Origin: UBA12088 sp964568345
GTDB taxonomy: Bacteria; Patescibacteriota; Minisyncoccia; Phycocordibacterales; UBA12088
Direction of reading: 5' to 3'
Assembly: GCA_964568345.1 (NCBI GenBank)
Contig: CAZMPG010000012.1
Location: forward strand, 1 to 30,416
Length of the DNA stretch: 30,416 nt
Within the stretch, counting starts at the first letter, position 1, and each line of letters starts with the position of its first letter. Position numbers and translations under genes: made by a program. Below are positions 8,246-15,607 of the stretch, in pieces. Under the pieces are notes generated by a model. The model was not told the DNA's origin. It did not search any database and was given only the letters and a program-made list of their open reading frames with translations.

Positions 8246-9616
8246 ATGGCAACACCCTCGATGGATACCCTCGTAGCGTTCGCGAAGCGGCGCGGCTTCG
8301 TGTACCCCGGTAGCGAGATATACGGTGGTTTTGTCGGCATCTACGACTACGGTCCGTACGGCGTTGAGCTTGCGAACAACATCAAAGCCGCGTGGTGGCG
8401 CGCAATGGTGCAGCTCGAGGACAACATCGTCGGCCTCGATTCCGCCATCGTGACGCACCCGAGGGTGTGGGAGGCTTCCGGCCACGTTGGCGGCTTCTCC
8501 GACCCGCTTACCGAGTGTCGTGTGTGTCACACCCGCTCCCGTGCCGACCATCTCATCGAAGCGGCGGGGGGCTTTGCGGATGAAAAAATGTCCGTCGAGG
8601 AGATCAATCGCGTGTTTGATGAGCTGCGCGAGAAGGTCACCTGCCCGAAGTGTGGCGCGCGCGACTTCACCGCAATCAAGACCTTCAACCTCCTCGTGCA
8701 GAGCAACCTCGGCAATTTCAGCGAGGATTGGCGTGCCGACCCCACGTACCTGCGCGGCGAGACATGTCAGGGCATTTACCTTAACTTCAAGAACGTCGTG
8801 GATACGACGCGGGTCAAGGTGCCGTTTGGCATCGCGCAGATAGGTAAGGCGTTTCGGAACGAAATAGCCCCGCGCCAGTACATTTTCCGCAGGCGCGAGT
8901 TTGAGCAGATGGAGATGCAGCTCTTCACGAGGCCTGAGGATGCGCTTCCGCTCTACGAGGTGTGGCGGCAGAAGCGCATGCAGTACTACCTCGACCTCGG
9001 TTTCTCACCGGAGAACCTACAGTGGCACGAGCACGAGCACCTCGTTTTCTACGCGAAAGCAGCATGGGACATCGAGTATCGTTTCCCGTTCGGCTTCAAG
9101 GAGCTCGAGGGTGTCCATGCGCGGGGAGACTACGATCTCTCGCAGCACACGACATTCTCGGGTGCCGATCTCTCGTACGCCGATCCGGTGTCGGGCGAGA
9201 AGTACCTGCCGCACGTCGTCGAGACATCGGTCGGCCTCGACCGCACGTTCCTTGCGGTATTGACCGAGTTCTATGCTGAAGACGAGCTTTGTGGTGAGGC
9301 GCGCACCGTGCTCCGCCTGCCGTACCGCCTCGCGCCGATCAAGGTCGCGGTGTTTCCGCTCCTCAAGAACAAGCCGGAGCTCGTTGCGAAAGCCCGCGCG
9401 GTGTACGACAGCCTCAAGGGTGTGGTGCGCGCGGAGTTCGACGACAACGGCAACATTGGCAAGCGGTATCGCCGCCAGGACGAAATCGGCACGCCGTACT
9501 GCGTGACGATTGACTTCGATACACTCAAGGATGATACCGTGACCGTCCGCAACCGCGACAGCGGGGACCAGGTGCGATATCCTGTCGCGGCGCTTGCATC
9601 ACGCGTATCTGCCTAA
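8246..9616 (+). CDS. glyS: Glycyl-tRNA synthetase (single-chain, alpha2 type)
   Basis: Class II synthetase charging tRNA-Gly. The 456-residue chain is the archaeal/eukaryal/Gram-positive homodimer type, not the split GlyQ/GlyS type. The N-terminus has FAKRRGFVYPGSEIYGG, diagnostic for this form. A four-cysteine zinc site is visible as C91-x2-C94 and C133-x2-C136. Class II motif 2 is at residues ~203-220 (FRNEIAPRQ, FRRREFEQMEMQ) and motif 3 near VVETSVGLDRTFLAVL. The C-terminal ~110 residues (LAPIKVAVFPLLKN onward) are the anticodon-binding domain. An in-frame TTG lies 6 nt upstream at 8240, but ATG 8246 gives the typical N-terminus. It stands between other synthetase genes but has its own promoter. 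Confidence 0.96.
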   Translation: MATPSMDTLVAFAKRRGFVYPGSEIYGGFVGIYDYGPYGVELANNIKAAWWRAMVQLEDNIVGLDSAIVTHPRVWEASGHVGGFSDPLTECRVCHTRSRADHLIEAAGGFADEKMSVEEINRVFDELREKVTCPKCGARDFTAIKTFNLLVQSNLGNFSEDWRADPTYLRGETCQGIYLNFKNVVDTTRVKVPFGIAQIGKAFRNEIAPRQYIFRRREFEQMEMQLFTRPEDALPLYEVWRQKRMQYYLDLGFSPENLQWHEHEHLVFYAKAAWDIEYRFPFGFKELEGVHARGDYDLSQHTTFSGADLSYADPVSGEKYLPHVVETSVGLDRTFLAVLTEFYAEDELCGEARTVLRLPYRLAPIKVAVFPLLKNKPELVAKARAVYDSLKGVVRAEFDDNGNIGKRYRRQDEIGTPYCVTIDFDTLKDDTVTVRNRDSGDQVRYPVAALASRVSA

Positions 9617-9631
9617 CGCGTGTATCCCAGA

Positions 9632-9653
9632 CCCCATATACGAGTCCCGTATA
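9632..9653. repeat. Hairpin repeat shared with the 23S leader, copy 1
   Basis: Contains CATATACGAGTCCCGTATA, an inverted repeat able to form an 8-bp hairpin. The same 22 bases recur at 27594-27615 upstream of the 23S rRNA, with further similarity on the left (ATCCCAGACCCC here, ATACCCGAACCCC there). It lies in the 62-nt gap between glyS and metG. Confidence 0.85.
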
Positions 9654-9678
9654 CGTACGCACTCCATTCACCCACCCT

Positions 9679-11226
9679 ATGTCCCAGCGCATCTCCCTCA
9701 CCACCACGCTTCCGTACGTGAACGCCGACCCGCACGTTGGCCACGCACTTGAGTTTGTCCAGGCAGACGCCACCGCCCGCTACTACCGCGCACGGGGCGA
9801 TGAGGTCTTCTTCAACACGGGCACCGATGAGCACGGGCAGAAAATATTCGACAAGGCGCGTGCCGCAGGGGAAGACGTGCAGGCATACGTTGACCGATAT
9901 GCTGAACGGTTCAAAATGCTCCGGGAGACGCTCGACCTCTCGTACGATGCATTCATCCGTACAACCGACCCGACTCACGTCGCTGCGGCGCAAGAGTTTT
10001 GGCGGCGCTGTGATGCACGGGGCGACATCTACAAGCGACAGTACACGGTAACATACTGCGTCGGCTGTGAGCTCGAAAAGACCGACAGCGAGCTCGTCGA
10101 CGGGGCGTGCCCGATCCATCCCACGACACCCCTCGAGCACTACGATGAGGAGAACTATTTCTTCCGCTTTTCGAGGTACACAGAGCCGCTCCTTGCGCTC
10201 TATAGGGAGCGTCCCGATTTCGTCGTTCCGCAGAGCCGCCTCACCGAGATCCGCGCTTTCGTCGAGCGCGGGCTCCAGGATTTCAGCATTTCGCGGGTGA
10301 AGGAGAAGATGCCGTGGGGCATACCGGTGCCGGATGACGAGAGTCAGGTCATGTACGTGTGGTTCGATGCGCTCGTCAACTACCTTTCGACCCTAGGGTG
10401 GCCCGCCTCCGCCGAGGCTACGGCGGGCAAAGCTGGCTCATTCTACGACTGGTGGCCCTCCATCCAGTTTGCGGGGAAAGACAACCTTCGCCAGCAGAGC
10501 GCCATGTGGCAGGCGATGCTCATGAGCGCGGGCGTAGCGCCGAGCAAGCAGATATTCATCCACGGCTTCATCACCTCCGGCGGGCAGAAGATGAGCAAGA
10601 GCATCGGCAACGTTATCGACCCGCTCGAGCTCGTCAAGAAGTACGGCACCGACGCGCTCCGATACTATCTCCTCCGCCACGTACACCCCTTCGAGGATTC
10701 CGACTTGACGCACGAGCGCTTCCATGAGGTATACACGGCGCACCTCGTGCACGGCCTCGGCAACCTCGTGTCTCGGGTGATGAAGCTCGCAGAGACGCAT
10801 CTCGACGCGCCGGTAGACGTACCGGAAGGCGGTACGCTACCCGATGCATACGTTCGTGCGCTCGAAGCATACGAATTCAACACCGCGATGGACTTCGTGT
10901 GGGAGCGTATTGGTGCGCTCGACCTACGTATGACGCAGGAAGCTCCCTTCAAGCTCGTCAAAACCGACGTTGCGGCGGGGAAGCGGATCATCGCGGAGAT
11001 GGCGCGGGAGGTGTACGCGATCGGCTACCTGCTCACCCCCTTCATGCCCGCGACTGCCCGCACGATCATGGAGACGGTTCGCGGGAACAGAAAGCCGATC
11101 AATCTATTCTCGTACGTCTTGCGTGCGGAGACAGAGACATTTTCTTTGACTGGTTCCGATGCGACACTTACGCACGCGCGCAGAGGAACGGACCTCGGTG
11201 GTGCTACACACCGCGATACAGGGTAA
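9679..11226 (+). CDS. metG: Methionyl-tRNA synthetase
   Basis: Class I synthetase charging initiator and elongator tRNA-Met. It has 515 residues, with the HIGH-type motif HVGH (19-22) preceded by TTTLPYVNADP, and KMSKS at 304-308. The zinc-knuckle region is YCVGCELEKTDSELVDGACP, a reduced CxxC form. The helical anticodon-binding domain begins after ~370 (YEFNTAMDFVWERI). Residues 242-254 (PASAEATAGKAGS), right after the conserved 'STLGW', are an in-frame insertion encoded by a palindromic element (see the repeat at 10401-10428). The last ~35 residues (after FSYVLRAET) look unlike the family and may be read-through of old intergenic sequence. No C-terminal tRNA-binding (Arc1p-like) domain is present. 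Confidence 0.95.
   Translation: MSQRISLTTTLPYVNADPHVGHALEFVQADATARYYRARGDEVFFNTGTDEHGQKIFDKARAAGEDVQAYVDRYAERFKMLRETLDLSYDAFIRTTDPTHVAAAQEFWRRCDARGDIYKRQYTVTYCVGCELEKTDSELVDGACPIHPTTPLEHYDEENYFFRFSRYTEPLLALYRERPDFVVPQSRLTEIRAFVERGLQDFSISRVKEKMPWGIPVPDDESQVMYVWFDALVNYLSTLGWPASAEATAGKAGSFYDWWPSIQFAGKDNLRQQSAMWQAMLMSAGVAPSKQIFIHGFITSGGQKMSKSIGNVIDPLELVKKYGTDALRYYLLRHVHPFEDSDLTHERFHEVYTAHLVHGLGNLVSRVMKLAETHLDAPVDVPEGGTLPDAYVRALEAYEFNTAMDFVWERIGALDLRMTQEAPFKLVKTDVAAGKRIIAEMAREVYAIGYLLTPFMPATARTIMETVRGNRKPINLFSYVLRAETETFSLTGSDATLTHARRGTDLGGATHRDTG
10401..10428. repeat. Palindromic element inserted in frame in metG
   Basis: GCCCGCC (10401-10407) pairs with GGCGGGC (10422-10428) around a GC-rich centre. 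It encodes the small, Ala-rich peptide ASAEATAG within MetRS. From memory, very similar Ala-Ser-Ala-x-Ala-Thr-Ala-Gly-Lys peptides recur in unrelated Parcubacteria proteins, comparable to Rickettsia palindromic elements. Confidence 0.7.
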
Positions 11227-11267
11227 GCACATGGGCACCCTCTCTGGTGTTGCCATCCCGCGTGCGG

Positions 11268-11273
11268 TATCAT
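11268..11273 (+). promoter_or_regulatory. -10 box of the nucleotidyltransferase-HEPN pair
   Basis: TATCAT, 6 nt before the ATG at 11280, with a weak -35 (TGGTGT, 11245-11250) 17 nt upstream. It supports a leaderless mRNA and the start chosen. Confidence 0.45.
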
Positions 11274-11279
11274 GCCACC

Positions 11280-11579
11280 ATGACCGTACGGCAGATCATA
11301 CATGCAGTGCAGGGCATCGTGGCGAAGCACCTCGACCGTTCTTACCACGTCATTCTGTTTGGCTCGCAGGCGCGTGGGGATGCACGCGCGACGAGTGACG
11401 TTGACATCGGGATCGTGGGTGCGCATGCGGTGCCGTGGAAGGCGCACCTCGCCATCCGGCGCGAGGTTGAGGCATTGCGTACACTCCGTCGTGTTGATAT
11501 CGTTGACCTTATGTCGGTGCGTGGTGCGTTTCGTGCCCAAGCGCTTGAGGACGGACGTGATATTACGCTATCGGTGTAA
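11280..11579 (+). CDS. MNT-family nucleotidyltransferase, MntA-like antitoxin
   Basis: A small (99-residue) minimal nucleotidyltransferase. It has the full family signature G28-S29-x10-D40-x-D42 (GSQARGDARATSDVDIG), which binds metal and nucleotide, and a third acidic position in RRVDIVDLM. MntA-type proteins act as antitoxins by attaching AMP to the HEPN partner encoded next to them. The HEPN-like gene starts 8 nt after the stop, giving the usual two-gene arrangement. The reading frame is open far upstream inside metG, but ATG 11280 matches the family N-terminus and lies 6 nt after a -10 box. Whether the pair is a working toxin-antitoxin module is uncertain (see the partner). Confidence 0.85.
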   Translation: MTVRQIIHAVQGIVAKHLDRSYHVILFGSQARGDARATSDVDIGIVGAHAVPWKAHLAIRREVEALRTLRRVDIVDLMSVRGAFRAQALEDGRDITLSV

Positions 11580-11586
11580 TGATAGT

Positions 11587-11967
11587 ATGCACAAGGAACC
11601 ACTCACATCATTCATAGCATCGTGCACGCAGTTCGCATCCATTCTCGATGAGGCGTACACCGTGGCAAACCGTGATTCCGCCATCAAACGCTTTGAGATG
11701 ACCGTTGAGCTCGCGTGGAAGACGCTTCAAAACATACTTGCGGATGAACGTATCGAATGCCGTTCTCCGCGCGGGTGCTTTGAGGAAGCGTTCAGGCTCG
11801 GTCTGGTGAAGGACGACCCGGTGTGGCTCGATATGCTTGATACCCGCAATCTCACGGTGTATACGTACGATGAGAAATATGCGAATAAAGTATACAAACG
11901 TCTCCCCAAGTATCTGAAAGCGCTGCAGCGGCTGTGCGCCGTCCTTGAAGCCCACCGCTCGCGGTGA
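11587..11967 (+). CDS. HEPN-like nucleotidyltransferase partner (HI0074 family)
   Basis: The 126-residue all-alpha protein matches the 'nucleotidyltransferase substrate-binding protein, HI0074 family'. Family segments seen are FEMTVELAWKTLQNIL (residues 36-51), SPRGCFEEAFRLGLVKDD (60-77), and WLDMLDTRNLTVYTYDE (80-96). HEPN RNases need an R-x4-6-H motif, which in this family is usually RNxTxHxY. Here it reads R87-N-L-T-V-Y92-T-Y, so the catalytic histidine is replaced by tyrosine. The protein may therefore lack RNase activity or may be an altered target for AMP transfer. It is translated just after the MNT gene, and its stop is TGA. Confidence 0.83.
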   Translation: MHKEPLTSFIASCTQFASILDEAYTVANRDSAIKRFEMTVELAWKTLQNILADERIECRSPRGCFEEAFRLGLVKDDPVWLDMLDTRNLTVYTYDEKYANKVYKRLPKYLKALQRLCAVLEAHRSR

Positions 11968-12116
11968 CTGCCTCCGCGCACGTCTTGCGTGCAAAAGAGC
12001 GTGAGTGGACACGGCGTGGGCGAGGCGGAAATCCAAGACAATGTTCCCGCGGAAGGCGCTCAAGATTGTTGGTTGTATGCAGCCGTCATTTTGCGTTTGC
12101 GTCCTAACACTACGGT

Positions 12117-12953
12117 ATGCAGTTTATTGACATCCACACCCACGTAAACCTCGCGGCGTTTCGAGAGGATCGGGACGCGGCTATTACGCGCGCGCTCGGT
12201 GCGGGGGTGCACCTCATAAACGTCGGCACCCAGCTTGCTACCTCGCGCGCGGCGGTCGAGCTCGCCCACGCGTACCCGGGAGGTGTGTACGCAGCAATTG
12301 GGCTCCATCCTATCCACACGTCGGCGAGCTTCCACGACACCGATGAGCTCGGGGAGGAGGGAAAGGCATTCACCTCGCGTGGCGAGGTGTTTGACCCCGT
12401 GGCGTACCATGTGCTCGCGGCAGACCCCAAGGTCGTTGCTGTAGGCGAGTGCGGGCTCGACTACTACCGCAATCCTACCGACGACGAGCGCCGTAGGCAG
12501 GTTGAAGCGTTTGAAGCGCAGGTCGCGCTCGCAAACGAGGTGGGGAAGCCCCTCATGCTCCACCTCCGGAGCGGGAAGGGGGGCAATGCGTACCGGGATG
12601 CACACGCCATCCTGAAGCGCTCCGCGAAGGTGCGCGGCAACAGCCACTTCTTTGCCGGGTCGCTCGACGACGCGCGGCTCTTTTGGGACATGGGCTACAG
12701 CACTTCCTTCACTGGTGTCATCACCTTTACAAGCGACTACGATGAGGTCATCCGCGCGGCTCCTGCCGACCTCATCCATGCCGAGACTGATGCGCCGTAC
12801 GTCGCCCCGAAGCCCCACCGCGGTACTCGCAACGAGCCCCTCTACGTCGTCGAGGTGGTGCAGCGTATGGCAATGCTGCGGGGGGTCGCCGAAGCGGCGT
12901 GGGGAGAGCAGCTCGCACGCAACGCACAAGAACTTTTCGGCATTGCTGCGTAA
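12117..12953 (+). CDS. tatD: TatD-family metal-dependent DNase
   Basis: The 278-residue TIM-barrel hydrolase has the TatD signatures in order: FIDIHTHVNL (first metal-binding His pair, residues 3-12), AIGLHPIHT, VAVGECGLDYYRN (bridging Glu), PLMLHLRSG, NSHFFAGSLDDA (second-shell His) and HAETDAPYVAPKPHRG (final Asp). These give a complete two-metal site. TatD enzymes are 3'-5' exonucleases or deoxyribonucleases linked to DNA repair and turnover. The C-terminal EPLYVVEVVQRMA segment is standard. It is preceded by a 149-nt spacer after the HEPN gene and followed by the rpsF-ssb-rpsR cluster, from which a promoter at 12978-13005 separates it. Confidence 0.93.
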   Translation: MQFIDIHTHVNLAAFREDRDAAITRALGAGVHLINVGTQLATSRAAVELAHAYPGGVYAAIGLHPIHTSASFHDTDELGEEGKAFTSRGEVFDPVAYHVLAADPKVVAVGECGLDYYRNPTDDERRRQVEAFEAQVALANEVGKPLMLHLRSGKGGNAYRDAHAILKRSAKVRGNSHFFAGSLDDARLFWDMGYSTSFTGVITFTSDYDEVIRAAPADLIHAETDAPYVAPKPHRGTRNEPLYVVEVVQRMAMLRGVAEAAWGEQLARNAQELFGIAA

Positions 12954-12977
12954 GCGTCGTGGGCGTGTCACATGTCC

Positions 12978-13005
12978 TTGCGAGTCTGCTGGTGTGTGGT
13001 AGAGT
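12978..13005 (+). promoter_or_regulatory. Promoter of the rpsF-ssb-rpsR cluster
   Basis: TTGCGA (12978-12983), 16-nt spacer, TAGAGT (13000-13005). Predicted transcription start ~13012 leaves a ~24-nt leader and rules out the in-frame GTG at 13006 as the rpsF start. Confidence 0.5.
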
Positions 13006-13035
13006 GTGCCCACATTATTGGTAACAGTGTTGTGT

Positions 13036-13527
13036 ATGTCAGAGACAACGCATGAAGACAAGGAACTCGTAGCATATGAGCTCGGGTACCACCTTGTGCC
13101 ATCGCTAGGTGAGAGTGACCTGGCGCTTCGTGTGAGCGAGCTCGTCGGCATTGTCACCGTACAGGGCGGCACCCTCCTCGCCGAGGGGTACCCCCAGGTG
13201 CATACCCTCGCCTACACGGTGCGCCGCCTGCGGGGCGGGAAGTGGGAGAAGTACGCCACCTCATACTTTGGGTGGATGCGCTTCAAGGCGTCGCCGGAGG
13301 CGCTTGCCGAGGTCAAGGAGGCGCTCGATCACCACGGATCGGTGGTGCGCTACCTCCTCGTGACGCTCAGCGCCCACGCGCTCGCCGCAGAGTTTACGCC
13401 GCGCCGCCTGGAGGGTGGCGAGGTTGCGGTTGAGCCGAAGAGCCTCGTGCAGAAGCGCGAGGCAGAGAAGGGGGGAGCGGTGGTGGAGGAAGAGCTCGAC
13501 AAGGAGATCGAGGGACTGCTCCACTAG
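13036..13527 (+). CDS. rpsF: Ribosomal protein bS6
   Basis: Small-subunit protein that pairs with bS18 on the platform of the 30S particle. The 163-residue chain has the S6 fold pattern: YELGYHLVPSL at the start, a central TVQGGTLLAEGYPQVHTLAYTV, then YFGWMRFKASPEALAEVKEAL and the closing strand VVRYLLVTL. It is longer than the E. coli protein because of a charged C-terminal tail (EPKSLVQKREAEKGG...EELDKEIEGLL). ATG 13036 is chosen because the promoter places the RNA start after the earlier GTG. ssb and rpsR follow, the classic rpsF-ssb-rpsR order, and this neighbourhood strengthens the call. Confidence 0.9.
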   Translation: MSETTHEDKELVAYELGYHLVPSLGESDLALRVSELVGIVTVQGGTLLAEGYPQVHTLAYTVRRLRGGKWEKYATSYFGWMRFKASPEALAEVKEALDHHGSVVRYLLVTLSAHALAAEFTPRRLEGGEVAVEPKSLVQKREAEKGGAVVEEELDKEIEGLLH

Positions 13528-13546
13528 AGGTTTCCGGCTTTCGGTG

Positions 13547-13552
13547 TATACT
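13547..13552 (+). promoter_or_regulatory. Internal -10 box before ssb
   Basis: TATACT lies 6 nt before the ssb ATG (13559), matching the leaderless spacing seen at argS and at the sigma gene. ssb may be transcribed both from here and from the rpsF promoter. Confidence 0.45.
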
Positions 13553-13558
13553 GCGTAT

Positions 13559-14011
13559 ATGTACCTCAACAAAGTATTCCTCATCGGCAATTTGACCCGC
13601 GACCCGGAGCTCAAGTCGCTCCCGTCGGGGGTGCAGGTCGCTTCTTTCGGCATGGCGACGAATCGCGTGTACCGCGACCGCGATGGGAACAAGCAGGAGT
13701 CCGCTGAGTTCCACAACATCGTCGTCTTCAGCCGCCAGGCTGAGCTGTGCGCCCAGTACCTCCGGCGCGGTAGCCAGGCCCTCATTGAGGGGAGGCTCCA
13801 GACGCGGTCGTGGGAGGTGGAAGGCCAGAAGCGGTACCGCACCGAGATAGTCGCCGACCGGGTGCAGTTTGGCGACAGGCGGCAGAGCGATGGCGCCGCG
13901 CCCCAGACCCCCACGAGCGCGCGTTCGCCCGAGGCGAGCAAGCCAGCGCCGCGGAACGACGCCATCGAGTACCCCGAGGAGGACATCAACCCGGCAGACA
14001 TCCCGTTTTAG
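13559..14011 (+). CDS. ssb: Single-stranded DNA-binding protein
   Basis: Binds single-stranded DNA during replication and repair and recruits partners through its tail. The 150-residue protein starts with the standard MYLNKVFLIGNLTRDPELK, followed by the OB-fold blocks VASFGMATNRVYRD, EFHNIVVFSRQAELCAQYLRRG and ALIEGRLQTRSWE. The C-terminal 40 residues are Pro/Ala/Ser-rich and end in the acidic tip EEDINPADIPF, the SSB interaction peptide. It sits between rpsF and rpsR, its usual position. The start codon ATG 13559 is preceded by TATACT with a 6-nt gap and no Shine-Dalgarno site. Confidence 0.96.
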   Translation: MYLNKVFLIGNLTRDPELKSLPSGVQVASFGMATNRVYRDRDGNKQESAEFHNIVVFSRQAELCAQYLRRGSQALIEGRLQTRSWEVEGQKRYRTEIVADRVQFGDRRQSDGAAPQTPTSARSPEASKPAPRNDAIEYPEEDINPADIPF

Positions 14012-14035
14012 GAGCACGGTAGAACACATAACACC

Positions 14036-14245
14036 ATGATTGAAAAACCAGCAAAGCAGAAGGATCGCCCGAGCGTTCGGTACTTCGACTACAAGGACGT
14101 AGAGACGCTCAAGAAGTACCTCAACCCGCACGGCCGTATCGTCGGCAGGAAGCACACACGCCTCCAGGCAGGGGCGCAGCGCGCGCTTGCCCAGGCGGTA
14201 AAGCGGGCTCGCTTCCTCGCACTCATCCCGTACGTAGCGAAGTAG
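14036..14245 (+). CDS. rpsR: Ribosomal protein bS18
   Basis: Small-subunit platform protein and partner of bS6. The 69-residue chain contains the S18 core: FDYKDVETLKKYLNPHGRIV followed by GRKHTRLQAGAQRALAQAVK and RARFLALIPYV, matching the usual 'DYKDv..L..yi...gkI.pRriTg...k.Qr.la.aIkrAR..aLlPy'. The normal 'pRRiTG' is GRKHTRL here. It starts 24 nt after the ssb stop, in the standard order, and is followed by a hairpin that probably ends the transcript. Confidence 0.93.
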   Translation: MIEKPAKQKDRPSVRYFDYKDVETLKKYLNPHGRIVGRKHTRLQAGAQRALAQAVKRARFLALIPYVAK

Positions 14246-14252
14246 GAAAGCA

Positions 14253-14276
14253 ACAACACCCCGCAAGGGGTGTTGT
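14253..14276. terminator. Bidirectional terminator-like hairpin, rpsR/efp
   Basis: Ten-base-pair stem ACAACACCCC / GGGGTGTTGT closed by a GCAA tetraloop, placed between the convergent rpsR (+) and efp (-) genes. The downstream side is weak in T on the + strand. On the - strand it is followed by TTGTTGCTTTCC. Confidence 0.65.
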
Positions 14277-14356
14277 GGTGTACGCACCCAGCCCAAGGGA
14301 AGGCTAGGATGGTGTACGAAAACGCCCGTCGTAGGTTAGCGACAGGGTGTTCGTGG

Positions 14357-14926
14357 CTACGCCTTCTCGACTCGGCCGACGTACTGCTCCGTCTCGGTAT
14401 TGACTTCAACGACGTCCCCCGTATTGATGAAGAGGGGGGCGGTCACTGTCGCGCCGGTCTCGAGGGTCACCACCTTCGTTGCCCCCTGCGCGGTGTTGCC
14501 ACGCACTGCAGGCGGCGCATCGGTGACGCGGAGCTTGAGCTTGATGGGTACCGCGACGCCGATGATCTCCTCTTCGAATACGAGCGCCTCGTACTCGTCT
14601 TTCGGCCGCAGGTACTTCGCGGCGGGGCCGATGAGGTCGCCCGAAAGGGAGAAGCGTTTGCTTGGATTTCCTGATTCGTGGAACCAGTACTCACCCTTGC
14701 TCGCATAGATGTACACGAGGGGTTGCGTTTCGAGCTGTGCCTCCTCCGCCTTCTCGTTCTGGTGGAAAGAGTACTCCACCACCTTGCCGCTCTTCACGCT
14801 CTTGAGCTTCGTCTGGTTCACCGGCTTGGTCGCCTGCATGCGGAATACGTGGTGCGAGAGCACCTTGTAGGGTTCGCCGTCGTACACGATGACCTTGCCG
14901 GTCGTGATGTCGCTGTAGGAAAGCAT
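14357..14926 (-). CDS. efp: Elongation factor P
   Basis: Relieves ribosome stalling at proline stretches. The 189-residue product shows all three EF-P domains: N-terminal KOW-like (SDITTGKVIVYDGEPYKVL), first OB (from SFHQNEKAEEAQLETQPLVY) and second OB (EEEIIGVAVPIKLKLRVTDA...GATVTAPLFINTGDVVEVNTET). The tip loop that reaches the peptidyl-transferase centre reads RMQATKPVNQTKLK, with Lys34 at the position that is modified in E. coli, although the surrounding PGKGQ sequence is replaced by ATKPV. No modification enzyme is seen nearby. The frame remains open upstream on this strand, but that part is antisense to the sigma gene. ATG at 14926 gives the family N-terminus and lies 17 nt after a TACAAT box. 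Confidence 0.95.
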   Translation of the reverse strand: MLSYSDITTGKVIVYDGEPYKVLSHHVFRMQATKPVNQTKLKSVKSGKVVEYSFHQNEKAEEAQLETQPLVYIYASKGEYWFHESGNPSKRFSLSGDLIGPAAKYLRPKDEYEALVFEEEIIGVAVPIKLKLRVTDAPPAVRGNTAQGATKVVTLETGATVTAPLFINTGDVVEVNTETEQYVGRVEKA

Positions 14927-14943
14927 GGGTTCTGTGCGGTGGC

Positions 14944-14972
14944 ATTGTACCGAACTTCTCACCGCCTGTACA
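14944..14972 (-). promoter_or_regulatory. efp promoter
   Basis: On the minus strand, TGTACA (14972-14967), 17-nt spacer, TACAAT (14949-14944). This leaves a ~10-nt leader before the efp ATG. It is divergent from the sigma-factor promoter. Confidence 0.5.
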
Positions 14973-15016
14973 GGGTAACCTCCACGCGCTGTGTGGCGTT
15001 GTAGGAGGCGAGAGGG

Positions 15017-15022
15017 TATGCT
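15017..15022 (+). promoter_or_regulatory. -10 box of the sigma-factor gene
   Basis: TATGCT, 6 nt before ATG 15029, the same spacing as at argS and ssb. The -35 region is poor (TGGCGT at 14994-14999), which may mean it is read by an alternative sigma, possibly itself. Confidence 0.4.
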
Positions 15023-15028
15023 GCAGAC

Positions 15029-15607
15029 ATGAGGTACGCTGAGAGCGACATGGGTGGTGCGAGCGATGAAGTAGTGCTCGCGGCGTCGGTAGACGACCCT
15101 GAGCAGTTCGTGCACCTCGTGCGGCGGTACGAAGCCCCCTTTCGGAGGAAAGCGCGTACCATCGTCCGTACGAAAGAGGATGTCGAGGACGTCGTCCAGG
15201 AGGCGTTTACAAAGATCTACCTCAACGCCGCCCGTTTCAAGCAGGTACCTGGGGCATCGTTCAAGAGCTGGGGATACACGATACTCGTACATGTGGCAAT
15301 TTCGCGGTACCGCACCCTCGCGCGTGAGTGGGGGCGCACCGCACCGCTTACCCCGGAACACTACGAGAGCCTCCCCGATACGCATGACGTCTCCTCCCAC
15401 CTTGAGGTATCCGACTACGTGCTCTCCGTGCTCGCTCGAATGCCGGAACACCTCGCGCGGGTGCTCGACCTCCACTTCCTCCGCGAGGTGCCCCAGCAGG
15501 AGATAGCGGCAGCAGAGCAGGTGAGTGTCGGCGCTATCAAGACCCGGGTACACCGTGCAAAGGCACTCTTCCGCGACCTTGCGAAGCATGCACCGTACTA
15601 TGAGTAA
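15029..15607 (+). CDS. ECF-like RNA polymerase sigma factor
   Basis: A 192-residue sigma-70-family protein with only regions 2 and 4, as in extracytoplasmic-function sigmas. Region 2 covers about residues 25-95 (FVHLVRRYEAPFRRKARTIV, then DVEDVVQEAFTKIYLNAARF, the core-binding and -10 recognition helices). Region 4 covers about 130-185 (LARVLDLHFLREVPQQEIAA, then VSVGAIKTRVHRAKALF, a helix-turn-helix for -35 recognition). Between them is a ~40-residue acidic linker. Its last 8 nt overlap the start of a two-TM protein gene (ATGAGTAA), a tight coupling typical of sigma/anti-sigma pairs. It is convergent with recA. The target genes cannot be seen. Confidence 0.9.
   Translation: MRYAESDMGGASDEVVLAASVDDPEQFVHLVRRYEAPFRRKARTIVRTKEDVEDVVQEAFTKIYLNAARFKQVPGASFKSWGYTILVHVAISRYRTLAREWGRTAPLTPEHYESLPDTHDVSSHLEVSDYVLSVLARMPEHLARVLDLHFLREVPQQEIAAAEQVSVGAIKTRVHRAKALFRDLAKHAPYYE

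Noticed and set aside
14927..15589. N-terminal extension of efp to a 410-codon frame
   Set aside because: The extension is antisense to the sigma-factor gene, and the EF-P family start is at 14926, behind a good -10 box.
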